The notes below the pieces were generated by a model. It was not told the origin of the DNA and did no database searches. It was given only the letters and a program-made list of their open reading frames with translations. A DNA stretch of 56,795 nt from Proteus columbae (lineage in GTDB: Bacteria; Pseudomonadota; Gammaproteobacteria; Enterobacterales; Enterobacteriaceae). A program made the position numbers and the translations under genes. Positions 1 through 7,433 of the stretch are shown piece by piece (positions within the stretch are counted from its first letter, which is position 1; every line of letters starts with the position of its first letter). The stretch spans positions 1-56,795 of the forward strand of contig NZ_NGVR01000016.1 of NCBI RefSeq assembly GCF_002777965.1, in the 5' to 3' direction.

Positions 1-1359
1 CGCTTTACCCGCGGTCACTTCATCTGCCGTCAGCGTGTGTTCAACGGTGTCAGTGCTACCGTCAGGTTTGGTGATTGTCAGCGTCAAGGTGTCACCGGCT
101 TCACTGCCTTTTGGCACTGTCACTTCGGTTTGTACACCGTCTTTTAGCTCATCAGCATTTACACCATTAGCCGCTTCTGGAATGGTGACGACTGGAGTGC
201 TATCCACAACGCCATCCCCGTCAGTGTCGCCCGGAATTTGCCCATCAACGGCAAACTCCACTTTATTCCCTGTTTTTGGCGGGTTATTGCCCTGAGTTAA
301 ACTGACCTCCACACTGTTCTGACCGTTTTGCACCACATCTTTCGGAATATCCAACGATACTTTGCCCGCAGCCACTTCATCTTTAGTGACTGTATGTGTG
401 ATCGTTTCAGTGGAGTTATCTGGACGAGTGATGGTTAACGTAATTTCAGCGCCTTCCACAGTGCCTGCTGGCAGTGTGATTTCAGCCTGTAAACCGTCTT
501 TCAGTTCATCTGCATTGGCATAACCATCAGTAACTTCAGGGATCGTTAATACAGGAGAATCAGTTACAGGATCTGGTTTTGCAGTAACAGTAACCTCATC
601 GCTTTTATTACCACTAGGATCTTTTGCACTTGCGGTAACATCACTATTATCTTTTATATTATCATTTGGAATAGTAACCTGATCACCATTAGTATCAGGA
701 ATTAAATCTGGATGACTAGATGTCCAGCCATTATCGCCTTTCTCTAATGTGACAGTATTTGAGTTACCATCCTCATCTTCAAAAGTAACATCTACAGAAT
801 CACCTTTATTTGCATCTTTTGGTAAATCAATAGACACTGAGCCATCATCTTCAGCTGTTAATCCAGGTTTACTTGGTGCGGTGACATCGGCATCATTACC
901 TTTATTATCACCCCCATGATTTCTATTAGCTAAAAAGATCGCTAATGCACTACCGATAGAACCAGCAACCCATAAAAATAGACCAATTCCATCATCATTA
1001 TCAGAAAGAGTCCCTGTTTCACCAGCAACTAAGTGCTCTAAAACCGGACCATCTTGAGTAATAGTCGCCTCACCCATTACTCCATTTTGATCTAAAACAT
1101 TTAAAGTTGCATAACACTGTTCCTCTCCTGGCTTGCACTCCTCCCAGAAGTCTTTAATTACAACTTCAATATCTTGTTCTTTACTAGATAAAATAAGATT
1201 GTCTGATTTACGAATGGCCTTAATATCTACTGGTGAAAGATTTGTTTCCGCATCAATCAATTGGTAAACTTCATTGGGTTTTGCAGTTATAACATGCCTT
1301 ACATTAGGAGTTAACTGCACTTGCGTATCTGAATTTTTTTCAGAAAAGATAAATTTCAT
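1..1359 (-). CDS. Large Bap-like repetitive surface adhesin, N-terminal part only
   Basis: The first 453 codons are visible; the gene continues past the left edge. The start is the ATG at 1359, preceded by AGGTAATC. Residues 1 to about 110 have no cleavable signal peptide and resemble the prefix domain of BapA/SiiE-like adhesins. A hydrophobic segment at about residues 125-145 (GLFLWVAGSIGSALAIFLA) is followed by an Asp/Gly-rich linker. From about residue 165 on come Ig-like repeats of roughly 115 residues, containing matching blocks such as NADELKDG and GDTDGDGVVDS. Such proteins are normally exported whole by a LapBCE-type type I secretion system and act in biofilm formation; that exporter is not seen here. 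The repeat class is clear, but length, C-terminal secretion signal and exact family cannot be judged from this end alone. Confidence 0.8.
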   Translation of the reverse strand, partial: MKFIFSEKNSDTQVQLTPNVRHVITAKPNEVYQLIDAETNLSPVDIKAIRKSDNLILSSKEQDIEVVIKDFWEECKPGEEQCYATLNVLDQNGVMGEATITQDGPVLEHLVAGETGTLSDNDDGIGLFLWVAGSIGSALAIFLANRNHGGDNKGNDADVTAPSKPGLTAEDDGSVSIDLPKDANKGDSVDVTFEDEDGNSNTVTLEKGDNGWTSSHPDLIPDTNGDQVTIPNDNIKDNSDVTASAKDPSGNKSDEVTVTAKPDPVTDSPVLTIPEVTDGYANADELKDGLQAEITLPAGTVEGAEITLTITRPDNSTETITHTVTKDEVAAGKVSLDIPKDVVQNGQNSVEVSLTQGNNPPKTGNKVEFAVDGQIPGDTDGDGVVDSTPVVTIPEAANGVNADELKDGVQTEVTVPKGSEAGDTLTLTITKPDGSTDTVEHTLTADEVTAGKA

Positions 1360-1478
1360 AATGATTACCTAGTATTAAAGTAGAACTTCTAAACTTAAGA
1401 GAAGTGCTCATTTCTTTAAAAATTCTTTATTAAAAACTATTTATAAAATAGTATTCTTTCCTTAATATCTCCTTACTA

Positions 1479-1754
1479 TTAGTTTTTCTTTGCAACACAC
1501 TCACAGTTACAATCAATAACCATGTTCTTTTTACTATCTAATAATTTTATAAAATGAAGGATAGAAATATTCAAAATAAAACAAACATCAACTAGAGTAG
1601 AGACACACCATTTAACCGCACCTCTTTCAAGGCGAGAATAATGCTGTTGACTTATGTTCATTTTTTTTGACATATTAATTCCGGTCAGATTTCTGGCCTT
1701 TCTTAAAATTCTTACCTCATTTCCTATTACATAATCTATATTCAAGCTATACAC
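1479..1754 (-). CDS. Small XRE helix-turn-helix regulator, MrpJ-like
   Basis: The product has 91 residues. Residues 9-60 match the helix-turn-helix part of the two MrpJ proteins at the other end of the window: the stretch MNISQQHYSRLERG corresponds to GVSQQQFSRYERG of MrpJ. The SQQ-x-x-SR-x-ERG signature is typical of MrpJ-type regulators, which in Proteus repress flagellar genes and tune fimbrial genes. The start is uncertain: the first in-frame codon is GTG at 1754 with no good ribosome binding site. The C-terminus is Cys-rich (CNCECVAKK), unlike MrpJ. It lies 119 bp upstream of the large adhesin gene on the same strand, so co-transcription is possible. That it controls the adhesin is inference. 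Confidence 0.65.
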   Translation of the reverse strand: MYSLNIDYVIGNEVRILRKARNLTGINMSKKMNISQQHYSRLERGAVKWCVSTLVDVCFILNISILHFIKLLDSKKNMVIDCNCECVAKKN

Positions 1755-2188
1755 CTAAATTCATCAGAGGAATGAAGATAAAATATCATAATGATAATTT
1801 CACTTAAGTTCAGTGTATCACTTGAGTTATCAGCTAGAATCAAATCAAAAGAGAAAAAAATACAACAAAACAATAAAACTTATACTTTTTAAATAAATAC
1901 AAGAAAAATAAAAAAATAAAAATAACCTTAATTTTTAATTAAATTGCCAAAAATGTTAAAATGTATTCATGCAAGCCAAGTTATACTCTCATCGCTGACA
2001 CTTACTGCATCCATTAATCATTAATCATTAATACAGCGACAAAATAACACTTATAGATAAAAAAATACAACAATACGCCATAAGACAATAAATGTATTTT
2101 CATTTATTAAAATAAAACAATAGACTAAAAATTAATATTTTTATTATCATTTTTTCATTGCAACCAAATTTAAAGTGAGTCTATTTAT
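1755..2188. other. AT-rich intergenic region with short tandem repeat
   Basis: This 434-bp region between divergent genes has no coding potential that I can see. It contains three tandem copies of ATTAATC (about 2013-2033) and long A-runs. It should hold the promoters of the MrpJ-like gene and of the AraC gene at 2189; no clear -10/-35 pair was assigned. Confidence 0.4.
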
Positions 2189-2980
2189 ATGAAAGATTAT
2201 TATTTTCATTTAAAAAACTTAACTCTATCAAATTATATCATGATTTTAACAAAGGATAGTGAAATACAAATAAAAACCAATAACACTAAAAAATTTATAG
2301 ATAAAAACAGCATTATTTTAATATCAAAAGATACAAAATTTGATGTGTATTTCTCAAATACAAAAAAGCCAATTTTACTTTATTTATCTTGCGATGTTCT
2401 TAGAGATGCATTAAAAATAAATCTGATCTCTAATAAATTCAAACTAAAAGAAAACACAAACAACATTGAAAACAATATATTAATAAAAAAAGCACAACCA
2501 GAAGATATTCTATTATTTAATAAATTAAAAATTAATTTTAATAATGAAATCATTACATCCGATAAAATAGAGCATAGCCAAATATTGGAACTAGCTTATT
2601 TATTAGTTGGACTAGAAATAAATATTATGAGCTTTCTATACAAAATATATAATTCTTCATATACAGAAAAAATAACAAATATTATTAGTGAAGATTTAAG
2701 TTATGGATGGACAATAAAAGATATTAGTAAAAAACTATACATTGGTACTTCATCTCTAAGAAAAAAACTAGAAACAGAAAAAACAAGCTTTACAAAAATA
2801 TTAACAAAGACAAGAATGGAGCATGCAATAAATTTATTAACAACAACTAATCTAAATATTAATACTATTTCAAATAAATTAGGTTATAAAACAACATCAT
2901 ATTTCATAAAAAAATTTAAAGAATACTACAAATCAACCCCGAAAAAAATGTTAAAAAATTACAAAACAGGAATAAAATAA
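2189..2980 (+). CDS. AraC-family transcriptional regulator
   Basis: The product has 263 residues. The C-terminal 100 residues form the double helix-turn-helix of AraC regulators (IKDISKKLYIGTSSLRKKL, then INTISNKLGYKTTSYFIKKF and the ending KEYYKSTPKKML). The N-terminal half is a Lys/Asn/Ile-rich domain with a single Cys in LYLSCDV, as in Rns/CfaD/GadX-type virulence activators. Codon use is extremely AT-rich, more so than the metabolic genes in the window, which suggests acquired DNA. Its stop codon lies inside the 3' end of the convergent AraC gene (22-bp overlap). Targets are unknown; the adhesin upstream is one candidate (inference). Confidence 0.8.
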   Translation: MKDYYFHLKNLTLSNYIMILTKDSEIQIKTNNTKKFIDKNSIILISKDTKFDVYFSNTKKPILLYLSCDVLRDALKINLISNKFKLKENTNNIENNILIKKAQPEDILLFNKLKINFNNEIITSDKIEHSQILELAYLLVGLEINIMSFLYKIYNSSYTEKITNIISEDLSYGWTIKDISKKLYIGTSSLRKKLETEKTSFTKILTKTRMEHAINLLTTTNLNINTISNKLGYKTTSYFIKKFKEYYKSTPKKMLKNYKTGIK

Positions 2981-3813
2981 TCTAGTGAACATATATTATT
3001 ATCTTTACTCATATCTTTAATATTAAACACTTCTATATCGTATCCATCTCTCTTTTTTATTTTAAATTTAGGAAGCTCTCTATAATAGATAACATTTGAT
3101 AAATTAAAGTATTCGTCCCAAGTACCAAAAAATGAAAATTTATAATATTTTTCACCATACTCTGATAAAAATGAATCAACATCAGACACATTTTCATAAT
3201 AGTTGTAAACAGTTAAAACATTTTTTACTAATAAGGATTTCTCGTAACGAAAATACACACTCAAATAGTTACCCTCATCCAGAGTAATTAATTTTTTTAA
3301 TTTAATTATTAAATCTTTATCTTTGAACCCTATTCCAGTTCTTGCTGCTACTGCTGTTAAATCAAAAGGAATATTAACATAAAAAAAACTCTCTTTTTCT
3401 TTATTAACAGTGACGTCAATAAAAACTTCTTTAAAGGTAACATCTTTAAAATTAAAATAATTATGTAAAGGAGTATAATATGTAAAATCCCAATATTGAT
3501 TTTTTCTATAAAACATAGGTGTAACTTTAAAATGGCGTTTAAACGCTCTAGAAAAGCTTTGTTGTGAATTAAATTGATAATTAACAGAAATTTCTAGTAT
3601 AGATAAACTTGTCAGCCTCAATAAAGTTGCAGAAAGTGACAATCTCCTAAGTAAAATATATCTAGCAATCGAATTTCCTGTCTCACTATAGAATAGGTCT
3701 TGAAAACGTCTTTTACTATATCCTGATTTATTTATTACATCATCCTGAGATAATGGATTACTTAAATTGTCTTCTATCCAATCTAAAATTATTCTTACTA
3801 TGGTACTTTTCAA
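2959..3813 (-). CDS. AraC-family regulator of Rob/SoxS type with C-terminal effector-like domain
   Basis: The product has 284 residues, close to the length of Rob. The DNA-binding domain is N-terminal (residues 8-105: WIEDNLSNPLSQDDVINKSGYSKRRFQ and SIARYILLRRLSLSATLL, second helix-turn-helix ISVNYQFNSQQSFSRAFKR). A C-terminal domain follows (about 120-284) like the GyrI/effector-binding domain of Rob. In Rob this arrangement senses small molecules and switches on efflux and stress genes. The gene is very AT-rich, and its 3' end overlaps that of the convergent AraC gene by 22 bp. The architecture is well supported; the ligand and regulon are unknown. Confidence 0.75.
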   Translation of the reverse strand: MKSTIVRIILDWIEDNLSNPLSQDDVINKSGYSKRRFQDLFYSETGNSIARYILLRRLSLSATLLRLTSLSILEISVNYQFNSQQSFSRAFKRHFKVTPMFYRKNQYWDFTYYTPLHNYFNFKDVTFKEVFIDVTVNKEKESFFYVNIPFDLTAVAARTGIGFKDKDLIIKLKKLITLDEGNYLSVYFRYEKSLLVKNVLTVYNYYENVSDVDSFLSEYGEKYYKFSFFGTWDEYFNLSNVIYYRELPKFKIKKRDGYDIEVFNIKDMSKDNNICSLDYFIPVL

Positions 3814-4036
3814 TTAGCTACCTATTTATCAGTTATATTTATCATACAACCTTATCATAACTAAATTTATTATAGAAACTTAATTTTATTGTAACATAAA
3901 AGCAACATTCACTATGCCTAATAATAAAACGACAAGATAGAAAACATAAAATATCTTTATAGATAGACAGTAATGCATTAATAAATGTGGCTTAATATTA
4001 AATATTTCAGCCTCAACATTCTTCATTTAAATTAAT

Positions 4037-4061
4037 AAAAAAATCCATCTAAAAGATGGAT
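4037..4061 (-). terminator. Rho-independent terminator, minus strand
   Basis: An 8-bp perfect stem (ATCCATCT with AGATGGAT, loop AAA) is followed on the minus strand by TTTTTT. It lies about 260 bp past the rclA stop codon and is the best candidate for its terminator. Confidence 0.7.
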
Positions 4062-4254
4062 AAAATAAAAAATTAATCAATGTCATGTCCAAAATAAAAA
4101 ATGCTCAATACATATATTACACAATAATGATATAATTAAAATAAGAAATAATAAAAAATATCGAAACATTCTATTATTTTATCAATTTATTAAATTTTAA
4201 GTATATAAATATTGTTCTCATAACAATAGTCTTAATAATATACTCTTTAATGAC

Positions 4255-4275
4255 ACCACCCTCTACGAGGGTGGT
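4255..4275. repeat. Perfect 9-bp GC-rich hairpin in AT-rich DNA
   Basis: ACCACCCTC-TAC-GAGGGTGGT is a perfect inverted repeat with a 3-base loop, standing out in DNA of very low GC. Neither side is followed by the T-tract expected of a terminator; the A-run lies after it on the plus strand. It could be an mRNA 3'-end stabilising stem of rclA or a relic of a REP/IS200-like hairpin. Confidence 0.5.
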
Positions 4276-4322
4276 AAACAATAAAAAAAAGCATATGAAC
4301 TCAAACTAAATAAATATATTTC

Positions 4323-5648
4323 TTATTTTATTAATGAAAATAAATCATTAAGCGATTCACTCATACTAGGATGGGTAAAAATCTGATCTCGTAACACAGT
4401 AAATGGTAATTTTGCATCCATCACTATTTTTATAATATTAATTATTTCATGAGACTCAATACATAGTAATGAAGCCCCCAGAATACACCGCGTTTGGCGA
4501 TCAACTATTGCTTTCAATATACCGCGAGTTTCATTCATGACTCTAGCTCTTGGGATCGCGGCAACAGGCAAAGTAACTACCTCAATTTCAGCACCACTCG
4601 CCACAGCTTGTTCTTCAGTCATTCCTATACGTGATAATGGTGGTGTCATAAAAACAGAATAAGGAATATTTTGCCGTAGCTCTGTACTACGCTTGCCATC
4701 GCCTAATAATTCATCTTTCACTATACGAAAATCATCCAACGATATATAAGTAAATTGAGGTCCACCAGTAACATCCCCCATTGCCCAGATATTATCTGCT
4801 GTCGTATGCAAATGTTTATCAACAATTATAGCGCCATTCTCATTTACAGCTACACCCGCATTTTGTAACTGTAATTGTTCTATTGCGGGCTTACGGCCAG
4901 AAGCAACTAACAATATATCAACATCCTGTAAACCATGAGTCATGTGAACCTGAATTTTATCATCCTTTCGATTTATGCTATTCACATTAGCATTGAGAAT
5001 AATATCTACTCCTTGTTCACTCAAAATATTAGCAATGACATCCGCAATATCTCGATCTTCTCTTGGTAAAAATAATGGTGCAGTTTCAAATATTGTCACC
5101 TTGCTGCCAAAGTTAGCAAACATAGATGCAAATTCTACTCCAATATACCCACCACCAAGAATGCCTAAGTGTGTTGGTAAAAAGTCCAAATCAAGTAATC
5201 CCGTACTATCATACACACCAGGAGTAGTGGTTAATCCAGGAATAGGCGGTAGCACTGCTTGCGATCCTGTATTAATAAATATTTTCTCACCCACTATTTT
5301 CAACTCACCATTAGGCTGATGTATAAGTATCGTATTACTATCAACAAACTCAGCACGACCATCAATAACATCGATGTTATCCATATCAGCAAGATTGTGA
5401 AAATTTTTATTACGTAAAAACTTAACAACATCAGCTTTACGTTGCATTGCTGAAGAAAAATCTTTATGTAATTGCGCTTCATGTACCAATGTTTTAGTTG
5501 GAATACAACCAATATTAATACAAGTACCCCCATACATACTCTTTGACTGTTCAATAATAGCAACACGCCATCCAGTTTTAGCCAATGTGGTAGCCAGCGT
5601 TTTACCTGCTTTTCCAAAACCAATAATCACTGCCTGATATTTATTCAT
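4323..5648 (-). CDS. rclA: RclA, reactive chlorine-responsive flavin disulfide reductase
   Basis: The product has 441 residues, the same length as Escherichia coli RclA, and is very similar along its whole length. The N-terminal FAD-binding motif is GFGKAGKTLA. The redox-active cysteine pair is C43/C48 in GGTCINIGCIPTK. The NAD(P)-binding motif is GGGYIGVEFASMFANFG, and the C-terminal dimer domain ends in HPSMSESLNDLFSL. RclA is a cytosolic flavoprotein that protects against hypochlorous acid, with reported Cu(II) reductase activity. It is divergent from rclR with a 227-bp gap, the usual arrangement. The E. coli partners rclB and rclC do not follow it here; a DUF417 protein resembling RclC is encoded at 10754-11179. 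Confidence 0.93.
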   Translation of the reverse strand: MNKYQAVIIGFGKAGKTLATTLAKTGWRVAIIEQSKSMYGGTCINIGCIPTKTLVHEAQLHKDFSSAMQRKADVVKFLRNKNFHNLADMDNIDVIDGRAEFVDSNTILIHQPNGELKIVGEKIFINTGSQAVLPPIPGLTTTPGVYDSTGLLDLDFLPTHLGILGGGYIGVEFASMFANFGSKVTIFETAPLFLPREDRDIADVIANILSEQGVDIILNANVNSINRKDDKIQVHMTHGLQDVDILLVASGRKPAIEQLQLQNAGVAVNENGAIIVDKHLHTTADNIWAMGDVTGGPQFTYISLDDFRIVKDELLGDGKRSTELRQNIPYSVFMTPPLSRIGMTEEQAVASGAEIEVVTLPVAAIPRARVMNETRGILKAIVDRQTRCILGASLLCIESHEIINIIKIVMDAKLPFTVLRDQIFTHPSMSESLNDLFSLIK

Positions 5649-5875
5649 ATTAATTCCACCTATAAGTAAATATGTATTTAATTTACTCTATGATAGTTGA
5701 ACAAGAAGAAATACGAATTTTCCATAAAATGACTATTTTTGTCTTAGCGTCTAAAATATCGAAGTCAACATAAAAAATACTGAAAAATAATAATATCAAT
5801 ATTATGATAATGAAAAATCAAAATTCATTGAAGAATATATAACATCATATCCTATATGATATTCGGGAGCTTTAT
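5649..5875. promoter_or_regulatory. Divergent rclA/rclR promoter region
   Basis: These 227 AT-rich bases separate the start codons of rclA and rclR and must hold both promoters and the RclR operator. rclR has a good ribosome binding site (GGGAG about 7 bases before its ATG). The operator itself could not be pinned to a motif by eye. Confidence 0.5.
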
Positions 5876-6745
5876 ATGGATACGCTTAGCCGTTTACTAA
5901 TTCTGAATATACTAGAAGGATCAATCGATAAAAATTGCCTTTTAGGTGATAACTGGAAAATTCATCATACAACAGGAGAATTTTCAGTAGTCCGCTGGCA
6001 TACTGTCACTCAAGGTGCCGCAAGAATAAAAACACCGACAGGTCAAACATTTACCTTAAGACCGGGAAGAATTGTATTATTACCTCATAATTCAGCTCAT
6101 TGCTTAAATCAATTAGGAGATGAACCAACACACATTATCTGTGGCAGCCTACGATTACAACATTCAGCACGTCATTTTTTAACCACATTACCTGAAGTAC
6201 TATATTTAGCTCCATCAAATAATAGCTTAGAGTTCTATTGGCTTAAGGACGTTATCTGTTTTTTACAACAAGAATCTAATACGGGTATGCTAGGATCTGA
6301 TGCCTTGTGTAGCCAGCAATGCTCTACATTATTCACACTTGCAATACGTAATTGGCTAACTCAAGTTACTACGGAGAAGAATTTACTCAATTTGCTATTA
6401 CATCCTCGACTTGGCCTAGTTATTTCACAAATGATGGAAAATCCATCACACCCATGGACAATTAAAGAGCTTGCCCAACAGGTTTATATGTCACGAGCTA
6501 GTTTTGCACAACTTTTTCGTAAAATATCGAACACCACCCCGATGTCTGTATTAACAATGTTACGACTCCAAATAGCTGCACAGACTTTATCTCGTGAAAC
6601 ATTACCCATAGTGTTGATTGCTGAATCAGTAGGTTATGCCAATGAATCATCATTCCATAAGGCTTTTGTACGTGAATTTAACTGTACTCCTGGTGAATAT
6701 CGCAAAAGAATAAAATTACTTGAGACTAAAGACAATGATACATAA
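5876..6745 (+). CDS. rclR: RclR, AraC-family activator of the reactive chlorine response
   Basis: The product has 289 residues and matches E. coli RclR throughout (MDTLSRLLILN at the start, the AraC helix-turn-helix domain at about 175-280). In E. coli, oxidation of Cys21 and Cys89 by hypochlorous acid activates RclR; both cysteines sit at exactly 21 (DKNCLL) and 89 (HIICGS) here, so redox sensing should be intact. It is divergent from rclA, its main target, and followed by a strong terminator at 6783-6813. No rclB or rclC is adjacent. Confidence 0.92.
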   Translation: MDTLSRLLILNILEGSIDKNCLLGDNWKIHHTTGEFSVVRWHTVTQGAARIKTPTGQTFTLRPGRIVLLPHNSAHCLNQLGDEPTHIICGSLRLQHSARHFLTTLPEVLYLAPSNNSLEFYWLKDVICFLQQESNTGMLGSDALCSQQCSTLFTLAIRNWLTQVTTEKNLLNLLLHPRLGLVISQMMENPSHPWTIKELAQQVYMSRASFAQLFRKISNTTPMSVLTMLRLQIAAQTLSRETLPIVLIAESVGYANESSFHKAFVREFNCTPGEYRKRIKLLETKDNDT

Positions 6746-6782
6746 AAATATTTTATTTATTTTATCTTATAAAATTTTGAAT

Positions 6783-6813
6783 AAGAGATAAATGCTTCAT
6801 TTATCTCTTTTTT
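6783..6813 (+). terminator. Terminator of rclR
   Basis: A 12-bp perfect stem (AAGAGATAAATG with CATTTATCTCTT, loop CTT) is followed by TTTT on the plus strand, 37 bp after the rclR stop. The stem also overlaps the stop codon of the relic described at 6797-7112. Confidence 0.85.
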
Positions 6814-7112
6814 CATCCTGACTTAATTTGCTATTTTTTAAATGGCAAATTTTATTCACCATCAACTGAACTTCATCTTCATTATGAGTAACTAACAATG
6901 CTGTTTACCGGCATTAATATGTACTGTATTTACATTAATCGCAGTTTCTTGAGTAAAAACATTAAGAAGTGGTTGAATTAATCCTGACACTCAAGTGGTA
7001 TATAATGTTAAATAATTGTTTGCCATGACAGGAAATACACTGGGTGCAAGAAGTGATGATACCAAGGTAATGACACGCGTTTTATTACGGAAAAAATACA
7101 TTTTTTCAACAT
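6797..7112 (-). pseudogene. Scar of a deleted iron-type ABC transporter operon (binding protein fused to ATPase end)
   Basis: Read on the minus strand, an ATG at 7112 with an AAGGGAA ribosome binding site starts a lipoprotein- or Sec-type signal (MLKKCIFSVIKR). A frameshift leads into VITLVSSLLAPSVFPVMA, then NYLTLYTT, an in-frame TGA, and SGLIQPLLNVFTQETAINV plus NTVHINAG. This is the start of a class 1 iron(III)-type periplasmic binding protein. It then breaks, after one more frame change, into TALLVTHNEDEVQLMVNKIC and about 16 further residues to a stop at 6797, which is the H-loop and C-terminal end of an ABC ATPase. The rest of the binding protein, the permease and most of the ATPase are missing. 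Gene order binding protein-permease-ATPase fits the join. Assignment to iron is by resemblance of the binding-protein N-terminus to FbpA/AfuA-type proteins. Confidence 0.7.
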
Positions 7113-7332
7113 ATTGTGATATTCCCTTAAGTAATATTTTAATGAATATATTAGCAGGCTGAAAAGCCTAATTGATAACAATTCTCGTTTGTAAATTACT
7201 TTCACTTGCATATAATATATATTTAAAATAGTTAAAAATTATTGTTCACTTAATATAAAAATATTCATGTTCTATTCGATATATTTACAATATTATTTTC
7301 TTCACTATTATTTATAAAGTTCTATTTCGCTC

Positions 7333-7385
7333 TATATAAAAGTAATCCCAATTAATTAACTATTAATTGGGATTACTTTTATATA
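7333..7385. terminator. Long bidirectional terminator, 24-bp perfect inverted repeat
   Basis: Two perfect 24-base arms (7333-7356 and 7362-7385, core AAAAGTAATCCCAATTAAT) flank a 5-base loop. The A- and T-runs pair at the base, as in bidirectional terminators. It lies 48 bp past the guaD stop and is unusually long. Confidence 0.75.
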
Positions 7386-7433
7386 AAAATCGATATGTTT
7401 ATCGCATATACTCTATATTAATTTTTTCGATAA

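Noticed and set aside
1781-1800. Fur-box-like ATAATGATAAT
   Set aside because: Only about two of three hexamers match, in DNA where such words are common by chance.
7008-7211. 67-codon frame read as an intact small gene
   Set aside because: Only its middle matches the signal peptide of the degraded binding protein; the frame before and after is not conserved-looking. Annotated as a relic instead.
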